Below, one piece after another: positions 1 through 9,278 of a DNA stretch of 64,000 bases. The notes beneath the pieces were generated by a model. The model saw only the letters and a program-made list of their open reading frames with translations. It ran no database searches and was not told where the DNA came from. Numbering within the stretch: position 1 is the stretch's first letter; each line of letters opens with the position of its first letter. The translations under genes and the position numbers were made by a program. Source of the stretch: Corynebacterium sp. ACRPH (lineage in GTDB: Bacteria; Actinomycetota; Actinomycetes; Mycobacteriales; Mycobacteriaceae); contig NZ_JAKRND010000002.1 of the NCBI RefSeq assembly GCF_022347285.1, positions 1 through 64,000 of the forward strand. The letters are read 5' to 3'.

Positions 1-82
1 CTGCTACACCCCTCCCCTGCTGCGCCCCCGACACCGCGCCAGCCGGGGCAGGCGGCAGGGGGCGTCACCAAGAAAGAAAGAG

Positions 83-877
83 CTACTTGCGCGGCGTAAG
101 GATCCGCGGGCCGTCGGCGGTCGCGGCGACGGTGTGCTCCCAGTGCGAGGAGAAACTGCCGTCATCGGTCAGCACCGACCACTCGTCGTCCAGCACGTAG
201 GAATCCGCCGTGCCCAGCGCCAGCATCGGCTCGATGGCCAGCACAGAGCCCTCCTGGATCTCCGGGCCTCGCCCACCGCGGCCCTCGTTAGCCAGGTACG
301 GATCCTCATGCATGGTGCGGCCGATGCCGTGGCCGCCGTACCCATCGACGATCCACAGCTCCACGTCGAACTTCCGCGCGGCAGCCTCGGTCGCCTTCTC
401 CAATGCCCAGGACACGTCCGTCAGGCGGTTGCCGGGCACCATCGCCTTCAGCCCTTCGTACAGCACCCATTCGGTCGCGCGGTTTAGGCGGTCGTGCTCG
501 TCTGCGATCTCGCCGATGCCGAAGGTCCAGGCGGAGTCCCCCACCCAACCGTTGAGCGTTGCGCCGCAGTCGATAGAGATCAGATCGCCTTCCTTCAGCA
601 CCACATCTGCGGACGGGATGCCGTGGACGATCATGTCGTTCGGGCTCGCGCAGATGGAACCCGGGAAACCGCCGTAGCCCTTGAAGGTCGGGGTGGCGCC
701 GTGGTCGCGGATGACCTGCTCGGCCACGCGGTCCAAGTCAAGCGTGGTCTTGCCCGGCGCCGCAGCCTTCTTGACCTCCTGCAGCGCCAGCCCGACGATC
801 TCCCCGGCGGCCTGCATCGCATCCAGCTGCTCGGCGGTCTTGGCCGCGATCTTCTTATTCCTTCGCCTAAAGCCCAT
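83..877 (-). CDS. map: Methionine aminopeptidase, type I
   Basis: Cytosolic metalloprotease that removes the initiator methionine from new proteins. The 264-residue product has the normal length and fold signatures of MetAP: the DGYGGHGIG segment and the HED segment that follows, then an EP metal-ligand region (IEPML) and a C-terminal EHT segment. The N-terminus is short and basic. It is the last gene of the secY-adk-map run. The 136-base gap to adk contains a 10-bp stem, so it may be partly uncoupled from adk. The family call is secure; infA is not seen because the window ends. Confidence 0.96.
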   Translation of the reverse strand: MGFRRRNKKIAAKTAEQLDAMQAAGEIVGLALQEVKKAAAPGKTTLDLDRVAEQVIRDHGATPTFKGYGGFPGSICASPNDMIVHGIPSADVVLKEGDLISIDCGATLNGWVGDSAWTFGIGEIADEHDRLNRATEWVLYEGLKAMVPGNRLTDVSWALEKATEAAARKFDVELWIVDGYGGHGIGRTMHEDPYLANEGRGGRGPEIQEGSVLAIEPMLALGTADSYVLDDEWSVLTDDGSFSSHWEHTVAATADGPRILTPRK

Positions 878-951
878 GTGGTTTCGCTTCTGTTCTCTTT
901 GCTTACTCGTTTTTTCTTAGTGACGCCCCCTCGCGGGGCGAATAACCACAA

Positions 952-991
952 ATCCCGCCAGGTCGGACCGTGTGGGGCCGGCTGGCGGGAT
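952..991 (-). terminator. Hairpin between adk and map
   Basis: A perfect 10-bp inverted repeat, ATCCCGCCAG at 952-961 and CTGGCGGGAT at 982-991, lies just after the adk stop. On the minus strand it is followed by only a short TTTG run, so it is probably a weak terminator or attenuator reducing readthrough into map. Confidence 0.5.
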
Positions 992-1013
992 CAGCGATTC
1001 TTGCGCAGGGTGT

Positions 1014-1559
1014 TTACTTGTCCAGCGCGTTCAGCGTGGTGCAGGAGATGTCCTCCACGGTGCCCTCTGCGTCGATATTCAGCAGAACGTCCTTGTAGTG
1101 GTCGATCAGCGGGGCGGTCTCCTCACGGTAGACCTCCAGGCGGGTGCGGATGGTGTCCTCGTTGTCATCGTTGCGGCCGCGGGCCAGCATGCGATCAACA
1201 ACAACGTCCTCGGAGACTACGTAGTTGATGACTGCGTCCAGGGAGTGGCCGTCCTCCTGCAGCATCTTCTCCAGCAGCTCTGCCTGCTCGATGGTGCGGG
1301 GGAAGCCGTCCAGCAGGAATCCGTCGGCGGCATCGTCCTGGTTCAGGCGGTCGCGAACCATGTCGGCGGTGACGGAGGTCGGGACCAGCTTGCCAGCGTC
1401 CATGTACTCCTGCGCCTGCTTGCCCAGTTCGGTGCCCTGGGAGATATTGGCGCGGAACAGATCGCCGGTGGAGATGTGCGGGATCTTCAGTGCATCGGAC
1501 AGCAGGGATGCTTGGGTGCCCTTGCCAGCGCCGGGAGGGCCGAGCAGAACTAGTCTCAT
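1014..1559 (-). CDS. adk: Adenylate kinase (short-LID form)
   Basis: Converts ATP + AMP to 2 ADP in the cytosol. The 181-residue protein opens with the P-loop [10 protein letters not shown] at residues 7-16 and has the AMP-binding DGFPRT segment near residue 87. The LID region (GRNDDNED) is short and lacks zinc-binding cysteines, as is usual in actinobacteria. Its ATG overlaps the secY stop by 4 bp, so the two genes are translationally coupled; this is the conserved bacterial secY-adk-map order. Confidence 0.97.
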   Translation of the reverse strand: MRLVLLGPPGAGKGTQASLLSDALKIPHISTGDLFRANISQGTELGKQAQEYMDAGKLVPTSVTADMVRDRLNQDDAADGFLLDGFPRTIEQAELLEKMLQEDGHSLDAVINYVVSEDVVVDRMLARGRNDDNEDTIRTRLEVYREETAPLIDHYKDVLLNIDAEGTVEDISCTTLNALDK

Positions 1560-2890
1560 TTGAGGAATCCTTCGTAGTTAGACTGCATAACTTGCGATTC
1601 GAGTTGCTTGATCGTGGTCAGGGCAACGGACACCAGAATCAGGATGGCGGTACCACCGAACGGCATCTGGCCCTGGCCTGCGGCCTGCGTCGTCTGCACA
1701 CCCATGTTGATCAGGATGTTAGGCAGAACGGCGATGAGCGCCAGGTAGATGGAACCGACGATCAGCAGACGGTTCATCACATATCCAAGATACTCCGCGG
1801 TCGGGCGGCCCGGGCGGATGCCCGGAATGAAGCCACCGTACTTCTTCATGTTATCCGCCTGATCGTAGGGATCGTACTGGACGGAAACGTAGAAGAAGGA
1901 GAAGAAGATGATCAGTGCCACGTACAGCAGGATGTACTGCCAGGCAGCCGGATCCGTCAGCACGGTCATGACGTTCCGGTTCCACCAGTTCTCCTGGCCC
2001 GCGCCCTCCGGGTTGCCGGACTGAATGATCTGAGTGATCAGGATCGGGACTGTAAGCAGCGAGGAGGCGAAGATTACTGGGATAACGCCGGCCTGGTTGA
2101 CCTTCAGCGGCAGGTAGGTGGAGGTCTCTCCGTACTGACGGCGACCGATCATGCGCTTTGCGTACTGGACCGGGATGCGACGCTGGCCCTGCTCGATGAA
2201 GACCACTCCGACGACCAGGATCAGCACACCAACCAGCACTGCTGCGAAGACGAAGCCGCCGGAGCCGGAGAAGATGGAGGCGCCCTGCGCCGGCAGAGAG
2301 GTAGCAATGCCCGCGAAGATAAGCAGGGACATGCCGTTGCCGATACCGCGGTCGGTGATCAGCTCACCCATCCACATCAGCAGCACCGCGCCGGAGGTCA
2401 TGACCAGCACCATGACGACCAGGCCGAACACGCCGGTGCCGTCCTTCAGGACCTGCACGCCCTGGCCCAGCAGCTGGCGGCGATCCGCCAGCGCCACGAT
2501 GCCCGCGGACTGCAGCAGAGCCAAGGCCACGGTCAGGTAACGGGTGTACTCCGTCATCTTCGCCTGGCCGGACTGGCCTTCCTTCTTCAGCTGCTCGAAC
2601 TTGGGGATCACCACTGTCAGCAGCTGCACGATAATCGAGGCCGTAATGTACGGCATGATGCCGACGGCGAACACTGAAAGCTGCAGCAGCGCGCCACCTG
2701 AGAACAGGTTGATCAGCGAGTACATGGCCGAGCTGTCGGTCAGGTCGGAGATCTGCGACTGGATCGAGCCGTAATCCACGCCTGGTGTGGGGATCTGGGC
2801 GCCGATGCGATAGAGGATGATCATCGCAAGCGTGAACAAGATCTTCTTGCGAAGATCAGCGTTCTTGAACGCCGAGGTGAGGGCGGACAA
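1556..2890 (-). CDS. secY: Preprotein translocase subunit SecY
   Basis: Channel subunit of the SecYEG translocon in the cytoplasmic membrane. The 444 residues form about ten hydrophobic segments, with the SecY hallmark [14 protein letters not shown] near the middle and the cytoplasmic [10 protein letters not shown] loop. The start is TTG at 2890, supported by a strong AGGAGG Shine-Dalgarno six bases upstream and by the family N-terminus. The gene is separated from rplO by a terminator and about 340 bases, so it probably has its own promoter and heads a secY-adk-map operon. Confidence 0.97.
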   Translation of the reverse strand: MSALTSAFKNADLRKKILFTLAMIILYRIGAQIPTPGVDYGSIQSQISDLTDSSAMYSLINLFSGGALLQLSVFAVGIMPYITASIIVQLLTVVIPKFEQLKKEGQSGQAKMTEYTRYLTVALALLQSAGIVALADRRQLLGQGVQVLKDGTGVFGLVVMVLVMTSGAVLLMWMGELITDRGIGNGMSLLIFAGIATSLPAQGASIFSGSGGFVFAAVLVGVLILVVGVVFIEQGQRRIPVQYAKRMIGRRQYGETSTYLPLKVNQAGVIPVIFASSLLTVPILITQIIQSGNPEGAGQENWWNRNVMTVLTDPAAWQYILLYVALIIFFSFFYVSVQYDPYDQADNMKKYGGFIPGIRPGRPTAEYLGYVMNRLLIVGSIYLALIAVLPNILINMGVQTTQAAGQGQMPFGGTAILILVSVALTTIKQLESQVMQSNYEGFLK

Positions 2891-3232
2891 ACTTTGCCTC
2901 CTGTGTAGTTTCTTACCTTCGTGCGGGATCTACTGGCCAGCGCACCTGCACTTCAAGATACGCCCGCATAGAGGCGACACTAATTGCAACCTGTACAGGT
3001 TAGCAGACAGGACAAATGCTTACGATACTGTACCACCTATAGCGGACTACTAATTAAACGCCACTGCCCTGCCACTTCCCTACCACTGCCCCGGCTCTAT
3101 CTACCTGGACTCAGAACTCGCCGACGTGTGGGCGTCAATAGATAAAACAAAAACGCCCCACCAGCACAACAATGCACTGGCAGGGCGATTCTTGAAAAGC
3201 TAAGCGCAGCTAGAGCGTACTAGCCTATTTGC
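2891..3232. other. secY promoter region and rplO terminator interval
   Basis: No gene is visible here. On the minus strand it holds, in order, the rplO terminator (3145-3187), one copy of the T-rich/TGACGCC motif (GGCGTCA at 3131-3137), AT-rich hexamers resembling -10 boxes (for example TATAGG and TACAGT around 3030-3042 on the complement), and the secY Shine-Dalgarno. Confidence 0.6.
3145..3187 (-). terminator. Rho-independent terminator after rplO
   Basis: A long stem with one bulge, pairing 3154-3167 with the segment ending at 3187. On the minus strand it is followed by a TTTTTGTTTT tract. It ends the rpsH-rplO transcript and isolates secY. Confidence 0.85.
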
Positions 3233-3682
3233 TTACTTAGCCTCGGTAGCGGTGCCACCGGCAGCCTCGATCTTCTGCTTGGCAGAGCCCGAGAACTTGT
3301 TAGCGGTGACGTTCAGCTTGACGCTGATCTCGCCGTTACCCAGAACCTTCACCGGCTGGTTCTTGCGAGCCAGACCAGCTGCAACGATGTCTGCAACGGT
3401 GACGTCGCCACCGTTGGAGAATGCCTTCTCCAGGTCAGACACGTTAACCACCTGGTAGGTGACCTTGGCGGGGTTCTTGAAGCCCTTCAGCTTAGGTAGG
3501 CGCATGTGCAGTGGCATCTGGCCACCCTCGAATGCTGCCGAAACCTGCTTACGAGCCTTGGTGCCCTTGGTACCACGACCTGCGGTCTTACCCTTAGACG
3601 CCTCACCACGACCCACGCGGGTCTTGGCCTTCTTGGCGCCCGGAGCGGGGCGGAGGTCGTGGAGCTTAATTGGATCGCTCAT
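3233..3682 (-). CDS. rplO: 50S ribosomal protein L15
   Basis: Large-subunit protein binding 23S rRNA. The 149-residue product has the basic glycine-rich N-terminal region ([21 protein letters not shown]) and the [18 protein letters not shown] core typical of bacterial L15. Two bases separate it from rpmD upstream, and it is the last gene before a strong terminator. Confidence 0.97.
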   Translation of the reverse strand: MSDPIKLHDLRPAPGAKKAKTRVGRGEASKGKTAGRGTKGTKARKQVSAAFEGGQMPLHMRLPKLKGFKNPAKVTYQVVNVSDLEKAFSNGGDVTVADIVAAGLARKNQPVKVLGNGEISVKLNVTANKFSGSAKQKIEAAGGTATEAK

Positions 3683-3684
3683 GT

Positions 3685-3870
3685 TTACTCTCCTGCCACT
3701 TCTTCAACCTCGACCATGTGGCGCACAACGTTGATCTGGCCGCGGACGATCGGGTTGTCCTCGCGGACGACCGTCTGGCCAATGCGCTTCAGGCCGAGAG
3801 AGCGCATGGAATCGCGCTGCTTCGGCTTGGTTCCAACCAAGCCCTTAACCTGGGTGATCTTCAAAGCCAT
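3685..3870 (-). CDS. rpmD: 50S ribosomal protein L30
   Basis: A 61-residue L30 of normal bacterial length. It begins [13 protein letters not shown] and contains the family segment [21 protein letters not shown]. It sits between rpsE and rplO with gaps of 2-3 bases, as in the conserved spc-type order. Confidence 0.96.
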   Translation of the reverse strand: MALKITQVKGLVGTKPKQRDSMRSLGLKRIGQTVVREDNPIVRGQINVVRHMVEVEEVAGE

Positions 3871-3873
3871 TGC

Positions 3874-4524
3874 TTATGCCCCCTGTCCTGCTGCACGAGC
3901 GCGCAGCATAGCGGCCGGAGCAACCTCGTCCAGGGACTTGCCACGGCGTGCGGCAACCTCTTCCGGACGGACCAGCTGCTTCAGGCCAGCCACGGTTGCG
4001 TGGACAATGTTGATGGCGTTGTCGGAGCCCAGGGACTTCGACAGGATGTCCTGCACGCCGGCGCACTCGAGCACCGGACGGACAGCGCCACCAGCGATCA
4101 CACCGGTACCAGGAGCGGCGGGCTTCATCATAACGACGCCCGCAGCGTCCTCACCCTGAACCGGGTGGGTGATGGTGCCGTTGATCATCGGAACGCGGAA
4201 GAAGTTCTTGCGAGCCTCTTCTGCGCCCTTCTGGATGGCGGCAGGGACTTCCTTGGCCTTGCCGTAGCCGACGCCGACCATACCCTGGCCGTCGCCGACG
4301 ATGACCAGCGCGGTGAAGCTGAAGCGGCGACCGCCCTTCACAACCTTCGAGACGCGGTTGATGGTAACCACGCGCTCGATGAACTGGCTGCGCTCATCCT
4401 GCTGGTTGCGACGATCGTTACGGCCACCGCGGTCGTTGCGGTCATTGCGGCCGTTACGCTCGTTGCGCTCGTTCTTGTCGTTGTTCTCGGCGGAGCGTCC
4501 GCCGTTACGTTCACGTCCCGACAT
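3874..4524 (-). CDS. rpsE: 30S ribosomal protein S5
   Basis: Small-subunit protein involved in decoding fidelity. The S5 double-stranded RNA-binding domain ([21 protein letters not shown]) follows a low-complexity N-terminus of about 45 residues rich in Asn, Arg, Asp and Glu (repeated NER/NDR units), an extension common in corynebacteria. I chose the ATG at 4524 over the adjacent GTG at 4527 because it is seven bases from the AAGGA Shine-Dalgarno; product 216 residues. It is cotranscribed with rplR upstream and rpmD downstream. Confidence 0.95.
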   Translation of the reverse strand: MSGRERNGGRSAENNDKNERNERNGRNDRNDRGGRNDRRNQQDERSQFIERVVTINRVSKVVKGGRRFSFTALVIVGDGQGMVGVGYGKAKEVPAAIQKGAEEARKNFFRVPMINGTITHPVQGEDAAGVVMMKPAAPGTGVIAGGAVRPVLECAGVQDILSKSLGSDNAINIVHATVAGLKQLVRPEEVAARRGKSLDEVAPAAMLRARAAGQGA

Positions 4525-4564
4525 CACGCGTTCCTTCCGTTGGTGTTGTTCGTGGAGTTGGTCA

Positions 4565-4969
4565 TTAGAACTTCAGACCACCTTCGCGGGCAGCATCAGC
4601 CAGAGCGGCGACGCGGCCGTGGTACTTGTAGCCCGCACGGTCGAAGACGACAGCCTCGATGCCAGCGGCCTTTGCGCGCTCGGCGATCAGCTGGCCAACC
4701 TTCGCACCGCGAGCCTTCTTGTCGCCCTCCATAGCGCGCACATCGGCTTCCATCGTGGAAGCTGCGACCAGGGTGTGGCCTGCAACATCGTCGATGACCT
4801 GTGCGTGCATGTGGCGAGAGGTACGGTGAACTACCAGACGCGGGGTCTCCGGGGTGCCGGAGAGGGTCTTGCGGATACGGAAGTGACGACGTGCGCGTGC
4901 GTTGCGGCGGCGGGTGGAAATATCCTTGCCCACCGGCAGACGCTTTTCGTTTTGTGCAGTGTTGCTCAT
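4565..4969 (-). CDS. rplR: 50S ribosomal protein L18
   Basis: 5S rRNA-binding protein of the large subunit, 134 residues. It shows the family segments [18 protein letters not shown] and [18 protein letters not shown] and ends AREGGLKF. Its start overlaps the last base of the rplF stop codon, so translation is coupled. Confidence 0.97.
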   Translation of the reverse strand: MSNTAQNEKRLPVGKDISTRRRNARARRHFRIRKTLSGTPETPRLVVHRTSRHMHAQVIDDVAGHTLVAASTMEADVRAMEGDKKARGAKVGQLIAERAKAAGIEAVVFDRAGYKYHGRVAALADAAREGGLKF

Positions 4970-5505
4970 TACTTACCCGTCTTTCCGACCTTGCGACGGA
5001 CCTGCTCGCCCTCGTAACGAATGCCCTTGCCCTTGTAAGGATCATCCTTACGCAGACGGCGGATGTTCGCGGCGATCTGTCCGACCTGCTGCTTGTCGAT
5101 ACCTTCGATGGAGAACTTGGTGTTGCCATCCACGGCGAAGGTGATCCCCTCCGGTGCCTCAATCAGCACAGGGTGGGAGTAGCCCAGTGCGAACTCCAGG
5201 TTCTTGCCCTTGAGCTGCACACGGTAACCAACACCGAAGATTTCCATCTTGATGGTGTAGCCCTTGGTCACGCCCTCGATCATGTTGAAGACCAGGGAGC
5301 GGGACAGGCCGTGCAGGGAACGATTCTTGCGGTGATCATCCGGGCGGGTAACGACGAGTTCTTCGCCTTCCTGAGCCACGGTGATCGGGGCCGGAATGTC
5401 CTGGCTCAGGGTGCCCTTCGGACCCTTAACCTCGACAGACTGGCCGTTGATGTTGATGGTGACGCCAGAGGGGACAGCCACCGGTGCCTTGCCAACACGA
5501 GACAT
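4969..5505 (-). CDS. rplF: 50S ribosomal protein L6
   Basis: Large-subunit protein near the GTPase centre. The 178-residue product starts [15 protein letters not shown] and ends with the L6 signature region [16 protein letters not shown]. Length and sequence are canonical. It lies 18 bases after rpsH with a GAGGAGG-type Shine-Dalgarno. Confidence 0.97.
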   Translation of the reverse strand: MSRVGKAPVAVPSGVTININGQSVEVKGPKGTLSQDIPAPITVAQEGEELVVTRPDDHRKNRSLHGLSRSLVFNMIEGVTKGYTIKMEIFGVGYRVQLKGKNLEFALGYSHPVLIEAPEGITFAVDGNTKFSIEGIDKQQVGQIAANIRRLRKDDPYKGKGIRYEGEQVRRKVGKTGK

Positions 5506-5523
5506 GGTTTGGACCTCCTCTAG

Positions 5524-5922
5524 TTACCAGACGTAGGCGAGAACTTCTCCGCCTACACCCTTGTTCTGAGCCTCACGGTCGGTCAGCAGGCCGTGGGACG
5601 TGGAAATGATAGCCACACCCAGGCCGCCGAGAACCTGCGGCAGCTCGTTGGACTTTGCGTACACACGAAGACCCGGCTTGGAGACACGGCGCAGCCCGGA
5701 GATAGAACGCTCGCGGGACGGGCCGTACTTCAGCTCGATGTCCAGTGTCTTGCCAACCTTGGCGTCATTGACGGTGTAGTCAGCGATGTAACCCTCCTCC
5801 TTCAGAATCTCGGCGATGTTCGCCTTGATCTTGGAGGAAGGCATGGAGACGGAATCGTGGAACGCGTTGGATGCGTTCCGCACGCGGGACAGCATGTCCG
5901 CGATGGGATCAGTCATGGTCAT
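5524..5922 (-). CDS. rpsH: 30S ribosomal protein S8
   Basis: 16S rRNA-binding assembly protein. The reading frame stays open for 21 more codons upstream, but the family N-terminus [16 protein letters not shown] fixes the start at 5922, giving 132 residues, the usual length. The C-terminal [13 protein letters not shown] and GGEVLAYVW segments are typical. It is the first gene of the rpsH-rplO operon and is separated from rplE by a secreted-protein gene and a small fragment gene. In most bacteria it directly follows rpsN or rplE. Confidence 0.96.
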   Translation of the reverse strand: MTMTDPIADMLSRVRNASNAFHDSVSMPSSKIKANIAEILKEEGYIADYTVNDAKVGKTLDIELKYGPSRERSISGLRRVSKPGLRVYAKSNELPQVLGGLGVAIISTSHGLLTDREAQNKGVGGEVLAYVW

Positions 5923-6231
5923 AAGTTTTGACCCATAGCCTTTCTCATTGCGGTTCCCAGCCCACCCAGGATGCGTGTACCGCACGCTTGCTGGCTACTA
6001 GCGCGCCCCACGCTAAGTAACGTGGGGTGCTCGCCGCCGTGTCCGCGCGGCCGCTTTATTGGGCGAGGGGCCTACAACAAAGTGGTTTGATGTTTACACT
6101 GCTCACGCTGCCAACCCAGTTTTGGGCATGGGGCAACGCAAGACCTGATAACTCTAGCAACCACCTGCGGGTTTCCCCAAATCGCTGTTTTTCTTGTTTT
6201 GTGACGCCCCTAGGGCCAGAAATCCAGCAGA
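5923..6231. promoter_or_regulatory. rpsH leader and promoter region
   Basis: No coding gene is supported. The rpsH 5' region contains a 7-bp stem, CCCCACG (6007-6013) with CGTGGGG (6021-6027), about 85 bases before the start. It could be a leader structure used for r-protein autoregulation. A T-rich/TGACGCC motif lies at 6202-6208. No confident -10/-35 pair could be assigned. Confidence 0.45.
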
Positions 6232-6564
6232 TCAGGAGTAGGGCCGATAGCCGCCCGCACTGGCCAGCTGGTTAGCGCGAATGGGCTCGACGGGGAGCAA
6301 GACGGAGAGGCTGTTCTTGGCCGAGGACGGTAGGCGCCGAGCGATCGGGCCGAGCTTGTCGGCAAGAGTTCCGACCTTGAGGTCACCTTCGCGGAGGAGC
6401 TGCTGGACCGCGACCATGGTCATATGCGCACGGCCACCGCAGAGAGCTGCGAGACTCATCGGGTCGAAGGGCTGAAAGGTCTCGAGACCGGTCCAGTTAA
6501 GGGCGGTGTGGTGCGGACCAGTGGCGTGAGGGTGCGCTGGATGTGAGACGCCGTGTGGATGCAT
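6232..6564 (-). CDS. Hypothetical protein with TIGR04222-like segment (possible fragment)
   Basis: A 110-residue product opening with a His-rich stretch (HPHGVSHPAHPHATGPHH). The middle, FDPMSLAALCGGRAHMTMVAVQQLL followed by REGDLKVG, resembles the start of TIGR04222-domain membrane proteins, which typically read 'LDPxELAYLAGGPxRxxxxALxxLxxRGxL'. Those proteins are longer and carry membrane segments that are absent here, so this looks like a truncated relic or a short stand-alone version. It lies between rpsH and the secreted-protein gene at 6934. The function is unknown. Confidence 0.5.
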   Translation of the reverse strand: MHPHGVSHPAHPHATGPHHTALNWTGLETFQPFDPMSLAALCGGRAHMTMVAVQQLLREGDLKVGTLADKLGPIARRLPSSAKNSLSVLLPVEPIRANQLASAGGYRPYS

Positions 6565-6933
6565 AGCTCAAAAGTACAGGCCGGCGCCTGCGACGGTGGC
6601 TGCATGCAGGGTTTGAGTGGCGATTAAAACGGTGGCATGCGGGGTTTGAGTGGTTTGTCAAGCGGTGAAAAATGAGCAGAAACTGTGTGTAGCATTTGTG
6701 CTACATTAGCGTCTAGACAGAGGCTTTAAGTCAATCGACCTGCAGGTTTTGTTCGTTACATGAGTTATGTCACACTTTCGCTGCACCTGTTGCGAGGGTG
6801 AGGTGCCATTCACTACACATGTTGTACGTACACGAAGTACAGACCGGGCGACAGCGGATCGGAACTCGCAGAACCGATCCCCGATCTGCCGCCACATTGC
6901 AGTTTTATACACCCCTCTCGGAAGGAGATTCCT
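6565..6933. promoter_or_regulatory. Region between the TIGR04222-like fragment and the first small secreted protein gene
   Basis: Non-coding. It contains a direct repeat (6593-6620 and 6629-6653, both ending GGGTTTGAGTGG, the first with a 3-base TGC insertion), a perfect palindrome at 6688-6705, and a GlxR/CRP-like 16-mer at 6759-6774 with a perfect TCACA half-site. These lie upstream of the plus-strand gene at 6934 and are plausible control sites for it. Confidence 0.45.
6688..6705. promoter_or_regulatory. Perfect 7-4-7 palindrome, operator-like
   Basis: TGTAGCA-tttg-TGCTACA. It is too short and lacks a T-run, so it is not a terminator. Its place about 230 bases before the secreted-protein gene suggests a dimeric repressor or activator site. 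The regulator is unknown. Confidence 0.35.
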
Positions 6934-7305
6934 TTGAAGTTCAAGAAGTCCCTCATCACCCTGGCCGCAGCATCCTCCGTTGCCCTGGCTGGCGTTCCGG
7001 CCGCAGTTGCAGACGAGGCTCCCGAGGCACCGGCCGCTTCCGCGACCGCCACCCAGCCGGCTGCTGACGAGGCTGCCGACGAGAACGCCGAGGGCACCGA
7101 GAACGAGGGCGCTTCCGAGGGCTCTGAGGGCTCCATCGACCACGAGAAGAAGGAGAAGCTGAAGGGCTCCATCGACGACGAGAAGAAGGAGAAGCTGAAG
7201 GGCTCCATCGACAACCTGGCTGGCTGGGACGAGACCACCTCTACCCTGGACAAGGCCAAGGACGTTATCGGCTTCATCGGCAAGATCGTGAAGATCTTCC
7301 TGTAA
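6934..7305 (+). CDS. Small secreted acidic protein with tandem repeats and C-terminal amphipathic helix
   Basis: A 123-residue protein of unknown function. A Sec signal peptide (basic MKFKKS, hydrophobic core, cleavage near AVA-DEA at about residue 27) is followed by an Ala/Glu/Pro-rich acidic region. Next come two 12-residue repeats GSID(H/D)EKKEKLK, whose 36-base DNA copies at 7129-7164 and 7165-7200 differ by one base, and then a third partial copy. The tail DKAKDVIGFIGKIVKIFL would form a cationic amphipathic helix. The start is TTG at 6934 behind AAGGAG. The signal peptide and the WDETTSTLDK motif match the protein encoded at 9279, so the two are paralogues. Confidence 0.8.
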   Translation: MKFKKSLITLAAASSVALAGVPAAVADEAPEAPAASATATQPAADEAADENAEGTENEGASEGSEGSIDHEKKEKLKGSIDDEKKEKLKGSIDNLAGWDETTSTLDKAKDVIGFIGKIVKIFL

Positions 7306-7358
7306 ATCCGTCGCGGATACTGGGCTCCGGGCTCCGGATGCCAGACTCCGGACACAAC

Positions 7359-7409
7359 AAACCCCGCTTCCCTAATTATCGAGGAGATCCTCGATGGGAA
7401 GCGGGGTTT
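7359..7409. terminator. Bidirectional terminator between secreted-protein gene and rplE
   Basis: A perfect 14-bp stem, AAACCCCGCTTCCC (7359-7372) with GGGAAGCGGGGTTT (7396-7409). The convergent genes end at 7305 (+) and 7422 (-), and the A/T ends of the stem serve both directions. Confidence 0.9.
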
Positions 7410-7421
7410 CGCTACGCTGAA

Positions 7422-7991
7422 TTACTCAGCGGAGCCCTTCTGCTTGAAGGGGAAGCCCAGCTCGCGCAGCAGTGCGCGGCCTTCGTCGTCGTTGGTTGCA
7501 GTGGTAACGACGGTGATGTTCATACCGCGCGGACGGTCGATCTTGTCGACGTCGATCTCGTAGAACATGGTCTGCTCGGACAGGCCGAAGGTGTAGTTGC
7601 CGTGGCCGTCGAACTGCTTGTCGTTCAGGCCACGGAAGTCACGAATACGCGGCAGAGCGACGGTCAGCAGGCGGTCCAGGAACTCCCACATGCGGTCGCC
7701 ACGCAGGGTAACGCGGGCGCCGATGGGCATGCCTTCACGCAGCTTGAAGTTAGCGATAGCCTTCTTCGCGGTACGGATCTGCGGCTTCTGACCGGTGATC
7801 TTGGTCAGATCTTCGATTGCGCCGTTGATCAGCTTGGAATCGCGAGCAGCGTCGCCGACACCCATGTTGACGACAACCTTGGTGACGCCCGGGATCTGCA
7901 TGACGTTCTCGTAGCTGAACTCGCCGTTCAGCTTCTCGCGGATTTCCTCACGGTAGCGAGTCTTCAAACGTGGGGTGTAGTTTTCGCTCAT
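7422..7991 (-). CDS. rplE: 50S ribosomal protein L5
   Basis: 5S rRNA-binding large-subunit protein, 189 residues. It has the L5 hallmark segment [19 protein letters not shown] and the [15 protein letters not shown] region. It is the last gene of a three-gene rplN-rplX-rplE unit that ends at the terminator at 7359-7409, so it is uncoupled from rpsH. Two bases separate it from rplX. Confidence 0.97.
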   Translation of the reverse strand: MSENYTPRLKTRYREEIREKLNGEFSYENVMQIPGVTKVVVNMGVGDAARDSKLINGAIEDLTKITGQKPQIRTAKKAIANFKLREGMPIGARVTLRGDRMWEFLDRLLTVALPRIRDFRGLNDKQFDGHGNYTFGLSEQTMFYEIDVDKIDRPRGMNITVVTTATNDDEGRALLRELGFPFKQKGSAE

Positions 7992-7993
7992 CG

Positions 7994-8308
7994 TTAGATG
8001 TCCTTCCCGTTGCGCTTGGACACGCGGATCTTCTTACCGTCTTCATCGAAGCGGTAGCCGATACGGGTCGGGTTGCCATCAGAGTCAACGACCATCACGT
8101 TGGACACGTGGATCGGAGCTTCCTGGGTAACGATGCCGCCGGACTCAGCGCCGCGCTCTGGAGCGGAGTTTGCAACGTGCTTCTTGATTCGGTTGACGCC
8201 CTCGACCAGGACCTTGTCGCGCTGCGGGTAGGCCTCGATAACCTTGCCCTTTGCACCCTTGTCCGGGCCGGAGATTACCAGTACGGTGTCGCCCTTACGG
8301 ATCTTCAT
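7994..8308 (-). CDS. rplX: 50S ribosomal protein L24
   Basis: Assembly-initiating 50S protein with a KOW motif near the N-terminus ([20 protein letters not shown]). It is 104 residues, a normal length. The start codon directly abuts the rplN stop at 8309. Confidence 0.97.
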   Translation of the reverse strand: MKIRKGDTVLVISGPDKGAKGKVIEAYPQRDKVLVEGVNRIKKHVANSAPERGAESGGIVTQEAPIHVSNVMVVDSDGNPTRIGYRFDEDGKKIRVSKRNGKDI

Positions 8309-8680
8309 TTAGAGCACCTCCGGAGCCAGGGAAACGATCTTCATGAACTTCTTGTCGCGAAGCTCACGTGCGACCGGGCCGAAGATACGGGTGCCGCGGG
8401 GATCGTTGTCGTTTGCCTTGATGATGACAGCTGCGTTCTCATCGAATGCGATGTAGGAGCCGTCCGGACGACGGGTCTCCTTCTTAGCGCGGACAATGAC
8501 AGCCTTGACGATGTCGCCGGCCTTGACGGTGCCGCCCGGTGCAGCTTCCTTGACGGTAGCTACGACGACATCACCGATACCAGCGGAGCGTCGAACGGAA
8601 CCACCGAGCGGACGGATGACCAGGATTTCCCGGGCACCGGTGTTGTCGGCAACTCGCAGACGCGATTCTTGCTGAATCAC
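8309..8680 (-). CDS. rplN: 50S ribosomal protein L14
   Basis: A 123-residue L14 ([20 protein letters not shown]), almost canonical in length and sequence. The start is GTG at 8680 with AGGAGA Shine-Dalgarno. In most bacteria rplN directly follows rpsQ; here rpsQ lies some 30 kb away at 39010, so this gene must start its own transcript from the 8681-9278 interval. Confidence 0.96.
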   Translation of the reverse strand: MIQQESRLRVADNTGAREILVIRPLGGSVRRSAGIGDVVVATVKEAAPGGTVKAGDIVKAVIVRAKKETRRPDGSYIAFDENAAVIIKANDNDPRGTRIFGPVARELRDKKFMKIVSLAPEVL

Positions 8681-9278
8681 TTGAGTCTCCTAATTTGACC
8701 TAGATTTTTGCTTACCGTGCGTGGGATTTCCGACCCTCGCGCACGCGGTCTGTGCCAGCGCGCGTTCCCCGCGCCTTCTGGCAACCGCTATATTCTTCCA
8801 CACCCCTATTCAGCCGACCAAATCGCCGTATCAGAGTTTTTCGGGGCGGCGGTGGATTTCGCGCAGCGGGGGTATGTTACCCCACCCCCGTGTAACGCTA
8901 TTTTCGTTCTTTATTGACGCCCCCTCACACCTCATCGCCCCGCATTTCCAGCAAGCCTGCTAGCAGTGAACTAGCCTGGTATTTTGCCCCTCAAAACCAC
9001 CGCTAAGAATGTGCCCATAGCGTGGGGTTATGTTCAAAAACTTAAGTATCCAGGACGGCGCGGACGCCAATAAAAGGGCGATTCGGGACAGCCCCCCCTT
9101 ACCGCTAACAGCCACTTTTCAGATCGCGCCCAGGGATTATGAAGGATCGCTTATGAGCCGTTTCAGCGGGCAGGTAGAACTTTTGCACTGTGCTTAAAGT
9201 GCACGGTCATGTTAAATTGATCCCCGTACCACGGCCGGTTCAGGCCGACGCACCATCTTTCACGTGAGGATTAAACAC
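8681..9278. promoter_or_regulatory. Divergent promoter region, rplN (-) and small secreted protein gene (+)
   Basis: About 600 non-coding bases. It holds the T-rich/TGACGCC motif (TGACGCC at 8915-8921), a TATAGC-type -10 candidate for rplN near 8785-8795, and on the plus side the inverted repeat TGCACT-N8-AGTGCA near 9186-9205, shortly before an AT-rich stretch ahead of the start at 9279. No RNA gene is recognised. Confidence 0.45.

Noticed and set aside
6759-6774. GlxR (CRP-type) site as a separate confident feature
   Set aside because: Only one half-site (TCACA) and the central TA match; the other half matches at three of five positions. It is mentioned only within the region entry.
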